Assembly: GCF_000359745.1 (NCBI RefSeq)
Contig: NZ_AQHN01000061.1
Location: 62,001 to 126,000, forward strand
Source of the DNA: Rhizobium freirei PRF 81
GTDB taxonomy: Bacteria > Pseudomonadota > Alphaproteobacteria > Rhizobiales > Rhizobiaceae
Direction: 5' to 3'
Length of the DNA stretch: 64,000 nt
The number at the start of each line of letters is the position of its first letter. The first letter of the stretch is position 1. Positions 36,897 through 45,592 of this stretch are shown one piece after another. The notes under the pieces are model-generated. The model saw nothing but the letters and a program-made list of their open reading frames with translations, was not told the origin of the DNA and did not search any database. The translations under genes were made by a program, and so were the position numbers.

Positions 36897-37769
36897 TCAG
36901 TCCCGATTGAGCGCGATGCGCAGCCGCCCGGCAAGATCCTGGATATATTGCCAGGCAACGCGGCCGGAACGGGCGCCGCGCGTCGTCGCCCATTCGAGCG
37001 CCTCGTGATGCATCTGGGCGCGATCGAGATCGAACTTGAAGTGATCGGCATAGGCGTCGATCATCTGCAGATAGTCCTCCTGGCTGCACTTGTGGAAGCC
37101 GAGCCAGAGGCCGAAGCGGTCGGAAAGCGAAACCTTCTCTTCCACGGCTTCGGATGGATTGATCGCAGTCGACTGCTCGTTTTCCATCATATGCCGTGGC
37201 AGCAGATGGCGGCGGTTCGACGTGGCATAGAACAGCACATTATCAGGCCGTCCCTCGACGCCGCCGTCCAGCGCTGCCTTCAGCGACTTGTAGGCGGTGT
37301 CGTCGTGGTCGAAAGAGAGGTCGTCGCAGAAGATGATGATGCGGTGTGGCGTCGCCTTCAGAATGTCCAGCAGCACCGGCAGGGACGAAATGTCCTCGCG
37401 ATGCACCTCGATCAGCTTGAGGGAGATGCCCGTCGAGCGGCGCACATCCTCATGCACCGCCTTGACGAGCGAAGACTTGCCCATGCCGCGTGCGCCCCAG
37501 AGCAGCACGTTGTTGGCGGCAAAGCCGTCCGCAAAGCGCAATGTGTTCTCGTGGAGAATGTCGCGTACGTGATCGACGCCGCGAATGAGGGTGAGTGCCA
37601 CGCGGTTCGGCCGCGGCACGGGCTGCAGATGAAGCCGGGCAGGGGTCCAGACGAAGCAGTCGGCGGCGTTCCAGTCATTGACGGCCGGAGCCGGTCCGGC
37701 CAGTCGTTCGAGCGCATCGGCGAGACGGCGGACTTCGGCAAGGATCAGGGCGTTTTGGTCTTCAGTCAC
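36897..37769 (-). CDS. DUF815 AAA-type ATPase
   Basis: 290 residues from the GTG at 37769, which has AGGAGG 8 bases upstream. The core is a P-loop NTPase: Walker A GARGMGKSSL, Walker B IIIFCDDLSFD, and sensor-like NVLFYATSNRRHLLPR. RFGLWLGFHKCSQEDYLQMI and the C-terminal ARSGRVAWQYIQDLAGR are typical of the DUF815 family. The function is not established; it resembles AAA proteins that remodel other proteins. It stands alone, divergent from yajC. Confidence 0.85.
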   Translation of the reverse strand: MTEDQNALILAEVRRLADALERLAGPAPAVNDWNAADCFVWTPARLHLQPVPRPNRVALTLIRGVDHVRDILHENTLRFADGFAANNVLLWGARGMGKSSLVKAVHEDVRRSTGISLKLIEVHREDISSLPVLLDILKATPHRIIIFCDDLSFDHDDTAYKSLKAALDGGVEGRPDNVLFYATSNRRHLLPRHMMENEQSTAINPSEAVEEKVSLSDRFGLWLGFHKCSQEDYLQMIDAYADHFKFDLDRAQMHHEALEWATTRGARSGRVAWQYIQDLAGRLRIALNRD

Positions 37770-37974
37770 CGTTTTCCTCCTGAATGTTGAACAAGAAAGT
37801 CGTAAAATGCGCGCTGTCTTGCCGGGTATCATGCTCCTTCCGGAGCTGAAAGGCTAAGAGACCGGGAAAACGGTACGGTTGGCGGCTGTTTTTGTTGCAA
37901 TCGCCATGCGCGTAACTATATTCCGGCCACCTGACGCGGGGCCCGTTCCCGCTAGGAGTTCAAGGGAGTTCTCG

Positions 37975-38322
37975 ATGTTTATCACCAACGCATATGCGCA
38001 GAGCGCGACAGATTCGGCCGCGAGCGTTTTTGGCGGGTCCGGCTTTGAAATGATCATCCTGTTTGTGCCGCTGATGGTCGTTTGGTATTTCCTTCTCATC
38101 CGTCCGCAGCGCGCGCAGGCGAAGAAGCGTGACGAGATCCTGAAGAATATTCGCCGTGGCGATCAGATCGTCACCAGCGGTATCGTCGGCAAGGTCACTA
38201 AGGTCGTCGACGAAAAGGAACTCGAAGTCGAAATCGCCGAAGGCGTCCGCATCCGCGTCGTCCGCAGCGCCATTTCGGAAGTTCGCGTCAAGGGTGAACC
38301 CGTCAAGGCCGACGCCGCGTAA
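37975..38322 (+). CDS. yajC: Preprotein translocase accessory protein YajC
   Basis: 115-residue inner-membrane protein of the SecDF-YajC complex. One membrane helix (MIILFVPLMVVWYFLLI) is followed by RPQRAQAKKRDEILKNIRRG and GDQIVTSGIVGKVTKV, the family signature. GGGAG precedes the ATG. secDF follows after 157 bases containing a long hairpin. Confidence 0.95.
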   Translation: MFITNAYAQSATDSAASVFGGSGFEMIILFVPLMVVWYFLLIRPQRAQAKKRDEILKNIRRGDQIVTSGIVGKVTKVVDEKELEVEIAEGVRIRVVRSAISEVRVKGEPVKADAA

Positions 38323-38413
38323 GCTTCTCACGCGCAGGCAGCTCGCCTGACAGTGCATGTCCTCGAAAATCGGAATCGACTTTCTTGAGAGACTGTGCAC
38401 AAATTCAAGGTGT

Positions 38414-38455
38414 TACTGCGCCCTTCGCAATCCTGAGTGAAGGAAGGGCGCAGTA
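38414..38455 (+). promoter_or_regulatory. Long hairpin in the secDF leader
   Basis: TACTGCGCCCTTC (38414-38426) and GAAGGGCGCAGTA (38443-38455) form a perfect 13-bp stem with a 16-base loop, ending 24 bases before the secDF ATG. No T-run follows. It could separate yajC and secDF expression or control secDF translation. Confidence 0.6.
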
Positions 38456-38479
38456 GAGAAGCACAAATTCGAGAGAGCG

Positions 38480-41023
38480 ATGCTGCACGTCTCCTGGTGG
38501 AAGACCACCCTGATCTGGTTCGCCGTTCTCCTGAGCGTGCTCCTTGCCGTTCCCAATCTGCTTGGCGAACGCACCCTTTCCTCTCTTCCTTCCTGGTGGG
38601 CGCATAGAAAGATCGAGCTCGGGCTCGATCTACGCGGCGGTTCGCATCTCCTGTTGAAGATCGAACGCGACGACGTCGAGAAGGATCGCCTCGAATCTAT
38701 CGTCGGCGATATCGCGACGCGGTTACGCACCGTCAACATCGCCTATTCCGGTCTGACCGGAACCGGCCGCAAGATTCAGCTTCGCGTCAACGACCCCGCA
38801 CAGGTTCAAGCTGCCATGACGGCATTGCAGCCGCTCACTGCCGGGTCCGATAAGCCGGCTGTCAAGCTTTCTCAGGGCGAGAATGGTGCGATGACGCTCG
38901 ATATTACCGACGTCGATATCGACAGCCATGTGTCCTCGGCAATCGCTCGCTCGATCAAGGTCATTCATGACCGCATCGCGCAGCTGGGCGTAGGCGAGCC
39001 CCTGATCCGCCGCCAGGGAAGCGATCGCATTATCGTGCAGGTGCCCGACCTTGCCGATCCGCAGCGGCTGAAGAACCTTCTTGGCCAGCCCGCCAAGCTC
39101 AGTTTCCGCTTCGTCGATCAATCGATGTCGGTTCAGGCTGCTATGGATGGCCATCCGCCGGCCGGCGCCGATATCATGTTTTCCGAGGATGACCCGCCGG
39201 TTGGCTATCTCGTACAAAGGCAGCCGATCCTCTCGAACGTGGATTTTGCCGACGCTGTTGCCGTGGTGAATGGCCAGAACAGCGGCGGTACGGTTTCCGT
39301 CAAGCTGACGCAGGAAGCGGGCCACCGTTTCGCCCAGTCGACGGCCAGCAATCTCGGCAGAATCATCGTCGTGGTGCTCGACGATCAAGTGATCTCGAGT
39401 GCTGCGCTGAAAACGGTGATCGCAACGGGCGAGGTCGATATTCCAGGAGACTTCACGGCCAAAGGCGCCCAGGATCTGGCCGTCATGCTGAAGAGCGGGC
39501 CGCTGCCTGCAACCTTGACCACGGCTGAGGAGCGAACTATCCAACCTGGTCTTGGCAGCGATGCCGCGCGCTACGGCATCATAGCCTGCATCGCAGCCGC
39601 AGGTTTCGTGACCGCGTTGATGATCGGATTCTATCGCCTGCTTGGTGTTGCCGCGACCATATCGCTGATCATCAACATCATCATGGTGATGGCGATCATG
39701 GGGGTACTCGGCATAGCGCTGACGTTACCCGGGGTCGCCGCCATTGTTCTGATCATCGGTATCGGGCTGGATGCCCTGGTGCTGATCTACGAGCGCGTGC
39801 GTGAGGAGGAAAAAAAGACGCATCTCCTCGTCGATGCGCTGCGCCACGGCTTCAACAGGGCTGCGGCGACCGTGGCCGATGCCAATCTGACGGTCCTTAT
39901 CGTCGCTGCCATTCTCTTCTATGCGAGCAGCGGCTCGGTGCGTGGCTTCGCTGCGACCCTGATCGTCGGCGTCTTCACCACCTTCTTCACCTCCTGCTTC
40001 GTCACGCGTTCGCTCGTGGATATGTGGATATCGCACCGCAAGCCGCGCACGTTGCTGGTTGGCGTTCGCAGCGGCATTTTCGACAATGCCAATATTCGCT
40101 TCATGGGCATCCGCCGCTACACCTTCACCGTATCTGCGGCCCTGTCGGTCGCGACGCTTGTTGCCGTCGCGACGATCGGTATGCATCTCGGTATCGATTT
40201 TGCCGGCGGCTCCATCATCGAGGTTCGCGCCAGGCAGGGCGTAGCCGATCCGGCAAATATCCAATCGCGGCTTCAGGATATCATTCCAGGCAACGTACAG
40301 GTCGATCGGCTCCCCGATCGTCTGGGTGCCGTCATCCGCGTGCACGCACAGGAAGGCGGGGAAAATGCGGAGCAGTCTGCGGTCACCCTCGTTCGCGAAG
40401 AGCTGGGCAAGGACTACGACTTTTCCCGCGTCGAGGTGGTCGGACCTGCCGTATCCGGCGAGATCACTAGAACGGCGTCGTTCGCCGTTCTTGCGGCGCT
40501 GATTGCGATCCTCGTCTACATATGGCTGCGTTTCGAGTGGCAGTTCGCAGTCGGTGCGATCATCGCGACGCTGCACGACGTCATCCTGACGCTCGGCCTC
40601 TTCGTCCTGACCGGGATGGAATTCAACATGACCAGCATCGCCGCGATCCTGACCATCGTCGGCTATTCATTGAACGATACCGTGGTTGTCTACGATCGCA
40701 TGCGCGAGAATCTCAGGCGCTATTCGAAGATGCCGTTGCCGATCCTGATCGATGCTTCCATCAATCAGACGCTATCGCGTACCATTCTGACGTCGGCGAC
40801 GACGCTTGTGGCGCTGCTCGCTCTCTACATCTTCGGCGGCCAGGTGATACGTTCGTTCACTTTCGTGCTGCTTTTCGGCGTCGCGGTCGGCACTTTCTCG
40901 TCGATTTATATTGCGGCGCCCGTGCTGATCCTGTTCAAGCTGCGTCCGGACAAGTTCCAGACCGGCGGCGAAAGCAACGGGCCCGCTGCCGGCGACATCC
41001 AGTCAGGCAAACCAGCGGTGTGA
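38480..41023 (+). CDS. secDF: SecD-SecF fusion protein
   Basis: 847-residue inner-membrane protein that uses proton flow to complete Sec export. The first half is SecD: ELGLDLRGGSHLLLKI near the N-terminus, the P1 periplasmic domain, then GLGSDAARYGIIACIAAAGF. The SecF half starts near MGIRRYTFTVSAALSV with GIDFAGGSIIEVRARQG and ends with SYSLNDTVVVYDRMREN and SRTILTSATTLVALLALY. The two are one polypeptide, as in other rhizobia. The Mth938-like gene follows after 4 bases. Confidence 0.95.
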   Translation: MLHVSWWKTTLIWFAVLLSVLLAVPNLLGERTLSSLPSWWAHRKIELGLDLRGGSHLLLKIERDDVEKDRLESIVGDIATRLRTVNIAYSGLTGTGRKIQLRVNDPAQVQAAMTALQPLTAGSDKPAVKLSQGENGAMTLDITDVDIDSHVSSAIARSIKVIHDRIAQLGVGEPLIRRQGSDRIIVQVPDLADPQRLKNLLGQPAKLSFRFVDQSMSVQAAMDGHPPAGADIMFSEDDPPVGYLVQRQPILSNVDFADAVAVVNGQNSGGTVSVKLTQEAGHRFAQSTASNLGRIIVVVLDDQVISSAALKTVIATGEVDIPGDFTAKGAQDLAVMLKSGPLPATLTTAEERTIQPGLGSDAARYGIIACIAAAGFVTALMIGFYRLLGVAATISLIINIIMVMAIMGVLGIALTLPGVAAIVLIIGIGLDALVLIYERVREEEKKTHLLVDALRHGFNRAAATVADANLTVLIVAAILFYASSGSVRGFAATLIVGVFTTFFTSCFVTRSLVDMWISHRKPRTLLVGVRSGIFDNANIRFMGIRRYTFTVSAALSVATLVAVATIGMHLGIDFAGGSIIEVRARQGVADPANIQSRLQDIIPGNVQVDRLPDRLGAVIRVHAQEGGENAEQSAVTLVREELGKDYDFSRVEVVGPAVSGEITRTASFAVLAALIAILVYIWLRFEWQFAVGAIIATLHDVILTLGLFVLTGMEFNMTSIAAILTIVGYSLNDTVVVYDRMRENLRRYSKMPLPILIDASINQTLSRTILTSATTLVALLALYIFGGQVIRSFTFVLLFGVAVGTFSSIYIAAPVLILFKLRPDKFQTGGESNGPAAGDIQSGKPAV

Positions 41024-41027
41024 TACA

Positions 41028-41414
41028 TTGGCAAAAGGCATAGAAATCCGTAAGGCGCATTTTCCCGGGCGCGCACCGATCGATACTTATGGCAATGGCG
41101 GTTTCCGTTTTGCCGACATGTCGCATCGCGGCTCTCTGCTCTGCCTGCCTTCGGGCATCTACGGCTGGGACTTGGTGGAAGGCGATGCGCTGACAACGGA
41201 GCACTTCCAGAAGGTGCTCGATGAAGCCGCGCAGATCGAGGTCCTGCTCGTCGGCACGGGTGCGGAGCTGCGTCCGCTGCCGGCAGAGCTGAAGGCGGCT
41301 TTGCGCGCCAGACAGATTTCGTCGGACCCGATGAATACGGGGGCGGCCGTGCGCACCTTCAATATCATGCTGTCCGAATCGCGTGCCGTGGCCGCCGCAT
41401 TGATAGCCGTTTGA
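41028..41414 (+). CDS. Mth938-like (DUF498) domain protein
   Basis: 128-residue single-domain protein of the Mth938/NDUFAF3 family. Motifs are YGNGGFRFADMSHRGSLLCL, VEVLLVGTGAELRPL in variant form (EVLLVGTGAELRPLP), and TGAAVRTFNIMLSESRAVAA. Start is TTG at 41028, 4 bases after secDF. The mitochondrial homologue NDUFAF3 helps assemble complex I; in bacteria the gene often follows secDF and its role is unproven. The next gene resembles NDUFAF6, another complex I factor. Confidence 0.85.
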   Translation: MAKGIEIRKAHFPGRAPIDTYGNGGFRFADMSHRGSLLCLPSGIYGWDLVEGDALTTEHFQKVLDEAAQIEVLLVGTGAELRPLPAELKAALRARQISSDPMNTGAAVRTFNIMLSESRAVAAALIAV

Positions 41415-41430
41415 CGCCGGATCCTCGAGC

Positions 41431-42291
41431 ATGACGACAACAGCCGCGCCCCGGGGCAATCGGGACATCTGCCTCGCCACACTTCGCGATACCGACCGCG
41501 ATCGCTATCTCGCTTGCCTGCTGGCGCCGGAGGAGAAGCGCCCTGCGCTTGTGGCGCTTTATACCTTCAACGCCGAATTGGCGCGCATCCGCGATCTGGT
41601 GCATGAACCACTGCCCGGTGAAGTGCGCATGCATTACTGGCGCGACCTTCTCGAAGGGCAGGCTCATGGCTCGAGCGAAGCCAACCCGATCGCAGCCGAG
41701 CTTTTGACCGCCATCGAGCAATATCGTTTGCCGCGTCAGACGCTGATCGACATGATCGATGCGCGCATCTTCGATCTCTATGACGATCCGATGGAGACGC
41801 GCGGCAATTTGGAAGGTTATGCGGGCGAGACGGCTTCGGCCCTGATCCAGCTTGCCAGCCTGGTGCTGTCTGCGGATGAAGCCAAGCGTTCTGCCGATGC
41901 GGCAGGGCATGCCGGCGTCGCGCAGGCGATTGCCGGGCTGCTGCTGCTGATGCCGCTCCATCGTCATCGCGGTCAGCTTTATCTGCCGCTCGAAATCCTC
42001 ACCGCGACGGGTCTCGATCGCGATTCCTTCCTCGCCGGCAAGGACAAGGCCCGCATTTCCGTGGCGATCGAGGCATTTGCAGGTCTTGGCCGCGAGCATC
42101 TGGCCAGGGCGACGGCGGCAGGCGCCATTCCGCAGGCGGTATTCCCAGCCTTTCTGCCCGCGACCTTGGCAGAGCCCGTTTTGAAGAAGGCACAGAAGCT
42201 CGGCGCCGGTCTTTTCGATCAGTCGCCGGCATTGCCGCAATGGCGGCGGCAGATGCGCATGGCGATAGCGTCAATCACAAAGAAAATCTAA
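41431..42291 (+). CDS. Squalene/phytoene synthase-family protein (NDUFAF6-like)
   Basis: 286 residues with the all-helical trans-isoprenyl synthase fold. It shows LYTFNAELARIRDLVHEPLP, RMHYWRD, and a second region RIFDLYDDPMETRGNLEGYAGET. The first Asp-rich motif (DxxxD) required for prenyl diphosphate ionisation is absent; its place reads AELARIRD. That pattern matches the non-catalytic NDUFAF6 branch, which in mitochondria assists complex I assembly. Enzymatic terpene synthesis is therefore unlikely. It follows the NDUFAF3-like gene after 16 bases. Confidence 0.8.
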   Translation: MTTTAAPRGNRDICLATLRDTDRDRYLACLLAPEEKRPALVALYTFNAELARIRDLVHEPLPGEVRMHYWRDLLEGQAHGSSEANPIAAELLTAIEQYRLPRQTLIDMIDARIFDLYDDPMETRGNLEGYAGETASALIQLASLVLSADEAKRSADAAGHAGVAQAIAGLLLLMPLHRHRGQLYLPLEILTATGLDRDSFLAGKDKARISVAIEAFAGLGREHLARATAAGAIPQAVFPAFLPATLAEPVLKKAQKLGAGLFDQSPALPQWRRQMRMAIASITKKI

Positions 42292-42367
42292 AATACGACA
42301 CGCTCGCACAAGTCTCGCCGTTTATGGAGATGGATGGCACTTGATATGCGTTTCAGGGGGAGCTGCC

Positions 42368-42829
42368 ATGGGTATTATCGTCTGGTGCATACTGTTTGCG
42401 ATCGTCGTCTTCTTTGCCTATTTCGCGACGCGCATGGCATCGCAGAACAAGGAAGACGGCCTGCACGATACCGGCCTTGCCATTCTGGAATTCGGACGGG
42501 CCTTTCCGAAGGAAGCGATCAGGCAGCTGCAGACGACGGCCGATGGGCAGGCGGTCTTCGTGCGACTGCATGACGACAAGGCCGGTTTCATGCGCAATGT
42601 GCGCAATCATTTCAGCGTCCACCTGATCGAGCCCGGCCGGGCTCGTGCCAAGATCTCGGCAACCGGCCGTGGCCTGACGGTCGATTTTCTGGATGTGCCG
42701 CATCACAACGGCACATTCGAGTTCAAGACACCGGCCGAAGCCGCAGAGGTCTCACTCTGGCTGCTTGGCAATTATGTCGTCGGCGATGACATGAGGCTCG
42801 AACATCACGCACCGCCGGCAAAGGCTTAA
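42368..42829 (+). CDS. Membrane-anchored protein, unknown function
   Basis: 153 residues. A single N-terminal membrane helix (IIVWCILFAIVVFFAYFATR) is followed by a soluble domain with LAILEFGRAFPKEAIRQLQT and GQAVFVRLHDDKAGFMRNVR. GGGGGAG precedes the ATG. I do not recognise a named family. It is convergent with trmFO, 8 bases apart. Confidence 0.7.
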   Translation: MGIIVWCILFAIVVFFAYFATRMASQNKEDGLHDTGLAILEFGRAFPKEAIRQLQTTADGQAVFVRLHDDKAGFMRNVRNHFSVHLIEPGRARAKISATGRGLTVDFLDVPHHNGTFEFKTPAEAAEVSLWLLGNYVVGDDMRLEHHAPPAKA

Positions 42830-42837
42830 CCCAGATT

Positions 42838-44274
42838 TCAGGCGCTTTCCGCAAGCGTTGGTGCCGGCACGCCAAGCCACTTGGCGCAATCGGCAAGTGC
42901 GCGCTTGGCGATGAGCTGACGCTTCATGATGGTCTTGTCCTTGCCGCGGAAGCGCTTGACGCCCTCCGGCTTGACGATGGAGCCCGGTTCCAGCTCCGGG
43001 AAAAGCCCGAAATTGATATTCATCGGCTGGAAGGAACGCTTGCCCGGCTCTTCATCGGAGACGATGTGTCCGCCGGTAATGTGGTTCAGCAGCGAACCGA
43101 GCGCCGTCGTATCCGGCGGCAGTAACGGTGCTTCGCCCTTGCGCTCCGCTGCGGCAAAGCGGCCGGCGAGCAGGCCGATGCTGGCGCTTTCGACATAGCC
43201 TTCGCAGCCGGTGATCTGGCCGGCAAAGCGCAGGCCCGGCCGCGACTTCAGTACCAGGGAGCGGTCGAGCAGGGTGGGTGAATTGATATAGGTATTGCGG
43301 TGCAAGCCGCCGAGGCGCGCAAACTCCGCATTCTCGAGACCCGGAATCAGCCGGAAGATCTCCGCCTGCGCTCCGTACTTCAGCTTCGTCTGGAAGCCGA
43401 CCATGTTGTAAAGCGTGCCGAGCGCATTGTCCTGGCGCAGCTGCACGACGGCATAGGCCTTGACTGTGGGGTTATGGGCATTGGTCAGGCCCATCGGCTT
43501 CATCGGTCCATGACGCAACGTCTCGCGGCCGCGCTCGGCCATGACCTCGATCGGCAGGCAGCCATCGAAATAGGGTGTGCCTTCCCATTCCTTGAAGCCA
43601 ACGGCATCGCCGGCGATCAGTGCATCGACGAAGGCGTTATATTGAGCTTCGTCCATCGGGCAGTTGATGTAGTCTTTGCCAGTGCCGCCCGGCCCGACCT
43701 TGTCGTAGCGCGACTGGTACCAGCAGATATCCATATCGATACTGTCGCGATAGACGATCGGCGCGATGGCATCGAAGAAGGCAAGCGCATCGGCGCCGGT
43801 TTCAGCCTGGATGGCGCTGGCAAGCCCCGGCGCGGTCAGCGGGCCGGTAGCGATGATCGCCTGATCCCATTCCGTCGGTGGCAGACCCTGGATTTCCTCA
43901 CGGACGACCGTAATAAGCGGATGGCTTGCGATCGCCTGCGTCACCGCGGCCGAAAAGCCATCGCGGTCGACCGCAAGAGCGCCGCCGGCAGGCACCTGAT
44001 GCTTGTCTGCGCATGCCATGATCAGCGAGCCGGCCATGCGCATCTCGGCATGGATGACGCCGACCGCGTTGCTGGTCGCATCGTCGGAACGGAACGAATT
44101 GGAACATACAAGCTCAGCGAGGTCGTCGGTCTTATGCGCTTCCGTGCCACGCACGCCGCGCATCTCATGCAGGATAACGGGCACGCCGGCATTGGCGACC
44201 TGCCATGCGGCTTCAGAGCCGGCAAGGCCGCCGCCGATGACGTGGATGGGGGAATGAGAACTGGTCTGTGTCAT
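42838..44274 (-). CDS. trmFO: tRNA U54 methyltransferase TrmFO
   Basis: 478-residue folate- and FAD-dependent enzyme that makes ribothymidine at position 54 of tRNAs. The N-terminal FAD motif is [20 protein letters not shown], followed by [20 protein letters not shown] and the catalytic-Cys region [30 protein letters not shown] is a family block. The ATG at 44274 is used; the frame continues upstream but has no family-like residues. The closely related GidA is larger (over 600 residues). Confidence 0.95.
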   Translation of the reverse strand: MTQTSSHSPIHVIGGGLAGSEAAWQVANAGVPVILHEMRGVRGTEAHKTDDLAELVCSNSFRSDDATSNAVGVIHAEMRMAGSLIMACADKHQVPAGGALAVDRDGFSAAVTQAIASHPLITVVREEIQGLPPTEWDQAIIATGPLTAPGLASAIQAETGADALAFFDAIAPIVYRDSIDMDICWYQSRYDKVGPGGTGKDYINCPMDEAQYNAFVDALIAGDAVGFKEWEGTPYFDGCLPIEVMAERGRETLRHGPMKPMGLTNAHNPTVKAYAVVQLRQDNALGTLYNMVGFQTKLKYGAQAEIFRLIPGLENAEFARLGGLHRNTYINSPTLLDRSLVLKSRPGLRFAGQITGCEGYVESASIGLLAGRFAAAERKGEAPLLPPDTTALGSLLNHITGGHIVSDEEPGKRSFQPMNINFGLFPELEPGSIVKPEGVKRFRGKDKTIMKRQLIAKRALADCAKWLGVPAPTLAESA

Positions 44275-44437
44275 GCGCGCGTCATTATCACGACCGAGGC
44301 GGCGATCCAATCGCTTTGCCAGGGCGTATCGCGCAAAAGTGTACCGCGGTTTTGCGGCAACGACCTGCGCAAGATCGGGAGCTTGAGGCGCAGAGAGCGA
44401 ATCTGAAAGATCGCGACGCACCTTAGTCGCCGGAATC

Positions 44438-44461
44438 AAAAACGGCGCCAAAAGGCGCCGT
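44438..44461 (-). terminator. Terminator after the DUF1127 gene at 44489
   Basis: On the minus strand ACGGCGCC, loop TTTT, GGCGCCGT, then TTTTT. Located 27 bases after the stop. Confidence 0.8.
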
Positions 44462-44488
44462 CTTGAGGCAGTCTGCAATTCCCGACGA

Positions 44489-44632
44489 TTAACGGAAGGA
44501 ACGGGCAGCGATGTTGCGGATCTCGTAACGGCTGACGCCGATGTCCGACAGGGTCTGGCTGGAGAGGTTGCCGAGTTCATTCAGAGTGCGGCGGTAGCTG
44601 ATCCAGTTCTTTGCAATGCGAATCGGGTTCAT
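44489..44632 (-). CDS. DUF1127 small protein 1
   Basis: 47 residues starting [20 protein letters not shown], with the DUF1127 core (aromatic-Arg-x-x-x-x-L-x-x-L-S-x-x-x-L-x-D-I-G) continuing [20 protein letters not shown]. The positive charge and length are typical. Proteins of this family in other alphaproteobacteria bind RNA or tune phosphate and stress responses. GAGGA lies 7 bases upstream of the ATG. A second DUF1127 gene lies 300 bases upstream on the same strand. Confidence 0.9.
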   Translation of the reverse strand: MNPIRIAKNWISYRRTLNELGNLSSQTLSDIGVSRYEIRNIAARSFR

Positions 44633-44856
44633 GATCTTGTCCTCAGTAGCTTGGTTGCGGGCGGAACGATTACCGCCTCAGCGCTTGCATTCTATATAGG
44701 CGATGGCGTGCCTTTTGTGCAGTGCAAATAGGAGGCGTCTGCTATGCATTTGTGCAATATGACGCCCAAAAAGCCATCAATGCTTAGAATTTATACGCCT
44801 TGCAGCTCAGGAATGGCTCGAGCGCGGATCGTGTCGCATTGCGGCGCACAATGGAC

Positions 44857-44895
44857 AAAAAAGAACGCCCGTCGCGGAGGTCCGCAACGGGCGTT
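44857..44895 (-). terminator. Terminator after the DUF1127 gene at 44934
   Basis: On the minus strand AACGCCCGTTGCGGA pairs with TCCGCGACGGGCGTT, one mismatch, followed by CTTTTTT. A very strong stem. Confidence 0.9.
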
Positions 44896-44933
44896 GAGAA
44901 GGCTATCGCTATGGGGCGAAGCCTATCCGGCGA

Positions 44934-45080
44934 TTAGCGGCCGGTGGCTTCGCGGGCAACGCGATGAATGTCGGCGCGGTCGATGCCGAGGTCGTGCAGT
45001 TCACGAGCGCTCATGCGGCCGAGTTCGTTTACGGTCTGACGATACTTGCGCCAGTTGTTGAAAGAGCGGGTCAGGTTCAT
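44934..45080 (-). CDS. DUF1127 small protein 2
   Basis: 48 residues: MNLTRSFNNWRKYRQTVNEL opens the protein, then RMSARELHDLGIDRADIHRV, a complete DUF1127 domain with Arg-rich helix. GAAAGGGACT lies before the ATG at 45080. In Rhodobacter a DUF1127 gene is co-transcribed with anti-Shine-Dalgarno sRNAs (CcsR); a matching sRNA locus lies about 390 bases upstream of this gene on the same strand (45472-45592), though separated by its own terminator. Confidence 0.9.
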   Translation of the reverse strand: MNLTRSFNNWRKYRQTVNELGRMSARELHDLGIDRADIHRVAREATGR

Positions 45081-45471
45081 TTTCAGTCCCTTTCGAGGAT
45101 TTGGAGTCTCGCGGCCCCGTGATTGGTTCCGTCGTTGATCCGATGCCTCTTTATATATGCTGCGGTGCAAGAACTAAAAGCGCCAAAGCATCATGTCACC
45201 TATGCATCAAGTGCACGTCTTCTGCGCGCTTTGCCTAAGAAGGTGGCTGCTTTGTGTGCATATCGCGGCCGAACGACGAGCGCCATCTCGGCCAAAACGC
45301 AGCGTCTCAAGGGCATTCTTGCGCTTGCCTCCATTGAGCCATGTTTTCGTCAGCCTTGCTATTTTGAAGTAGGTCGGGCTCTCAATGGCTGCCGTCATCT
45401 TGCCGATTTCCGCTCTGTCAATTCCAGTGCCTAATGTCGGCCAGTGACGAGCTTAAAACGGTTTGAAGGGC
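45081..45471. other. Region between DUF1127 gene and sRNA locus
   Basis: About 390 bases. It should hold the promoter of the DUF1127 gene at 44934. A 103-codon plus-strand frame (45123-45434) has no recognisable product and no clear ribosome-binding site, so it is not called. No RNA structure stood out. Confidence 0.4.
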
Positions 45472-45592
45472 AAAAAATAACGCCCACCGCGGGAGGAGGA
45501 TGCGGTGGGCGTCATTTGTGGTGATTGACGATTGGGAGGAGGAGTATCGTCAATCCATCGGAGCGCACTGGGAGGAGGAGTGTGCGGCTCCG
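45472..45592 (-). ncRNA. Cuckoo/CcsR-type sRNA locus, three anti-SD hairpins
   Basis: Read on the minus strand: hairpin A (45592-45559) with arms CGGAGC and GCTCCG plus an inner GCAC/GTGC, hairpin B (45554-45524) with 9-bp arms ATTGACGAT/ATCGTCAAT, and hairpin C (45512-45480) with 11-bp arms ACGCCCACCGC/GCGGTGGGCGT then TTATTTTTT. All three loops present CTCCTCCC; loops A and B are an identical 13-mer (ACTCCTCCTCCCA). Hairpin C is also the terminator, which fixes the strand. This is the plan of the alphaproteobacterial cuckoo RNAs, whose loops mimic anti-Shine-Dalgarno sequence. The 5' end is not defined. Confidence 0.8.

Noticed and set aside
45123..45434. 103-codon frame between DUF1127 and sRNA loci
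   Set aside because: No motif and no ribosome-binding site; the region is more likely promoter and leader DNA.
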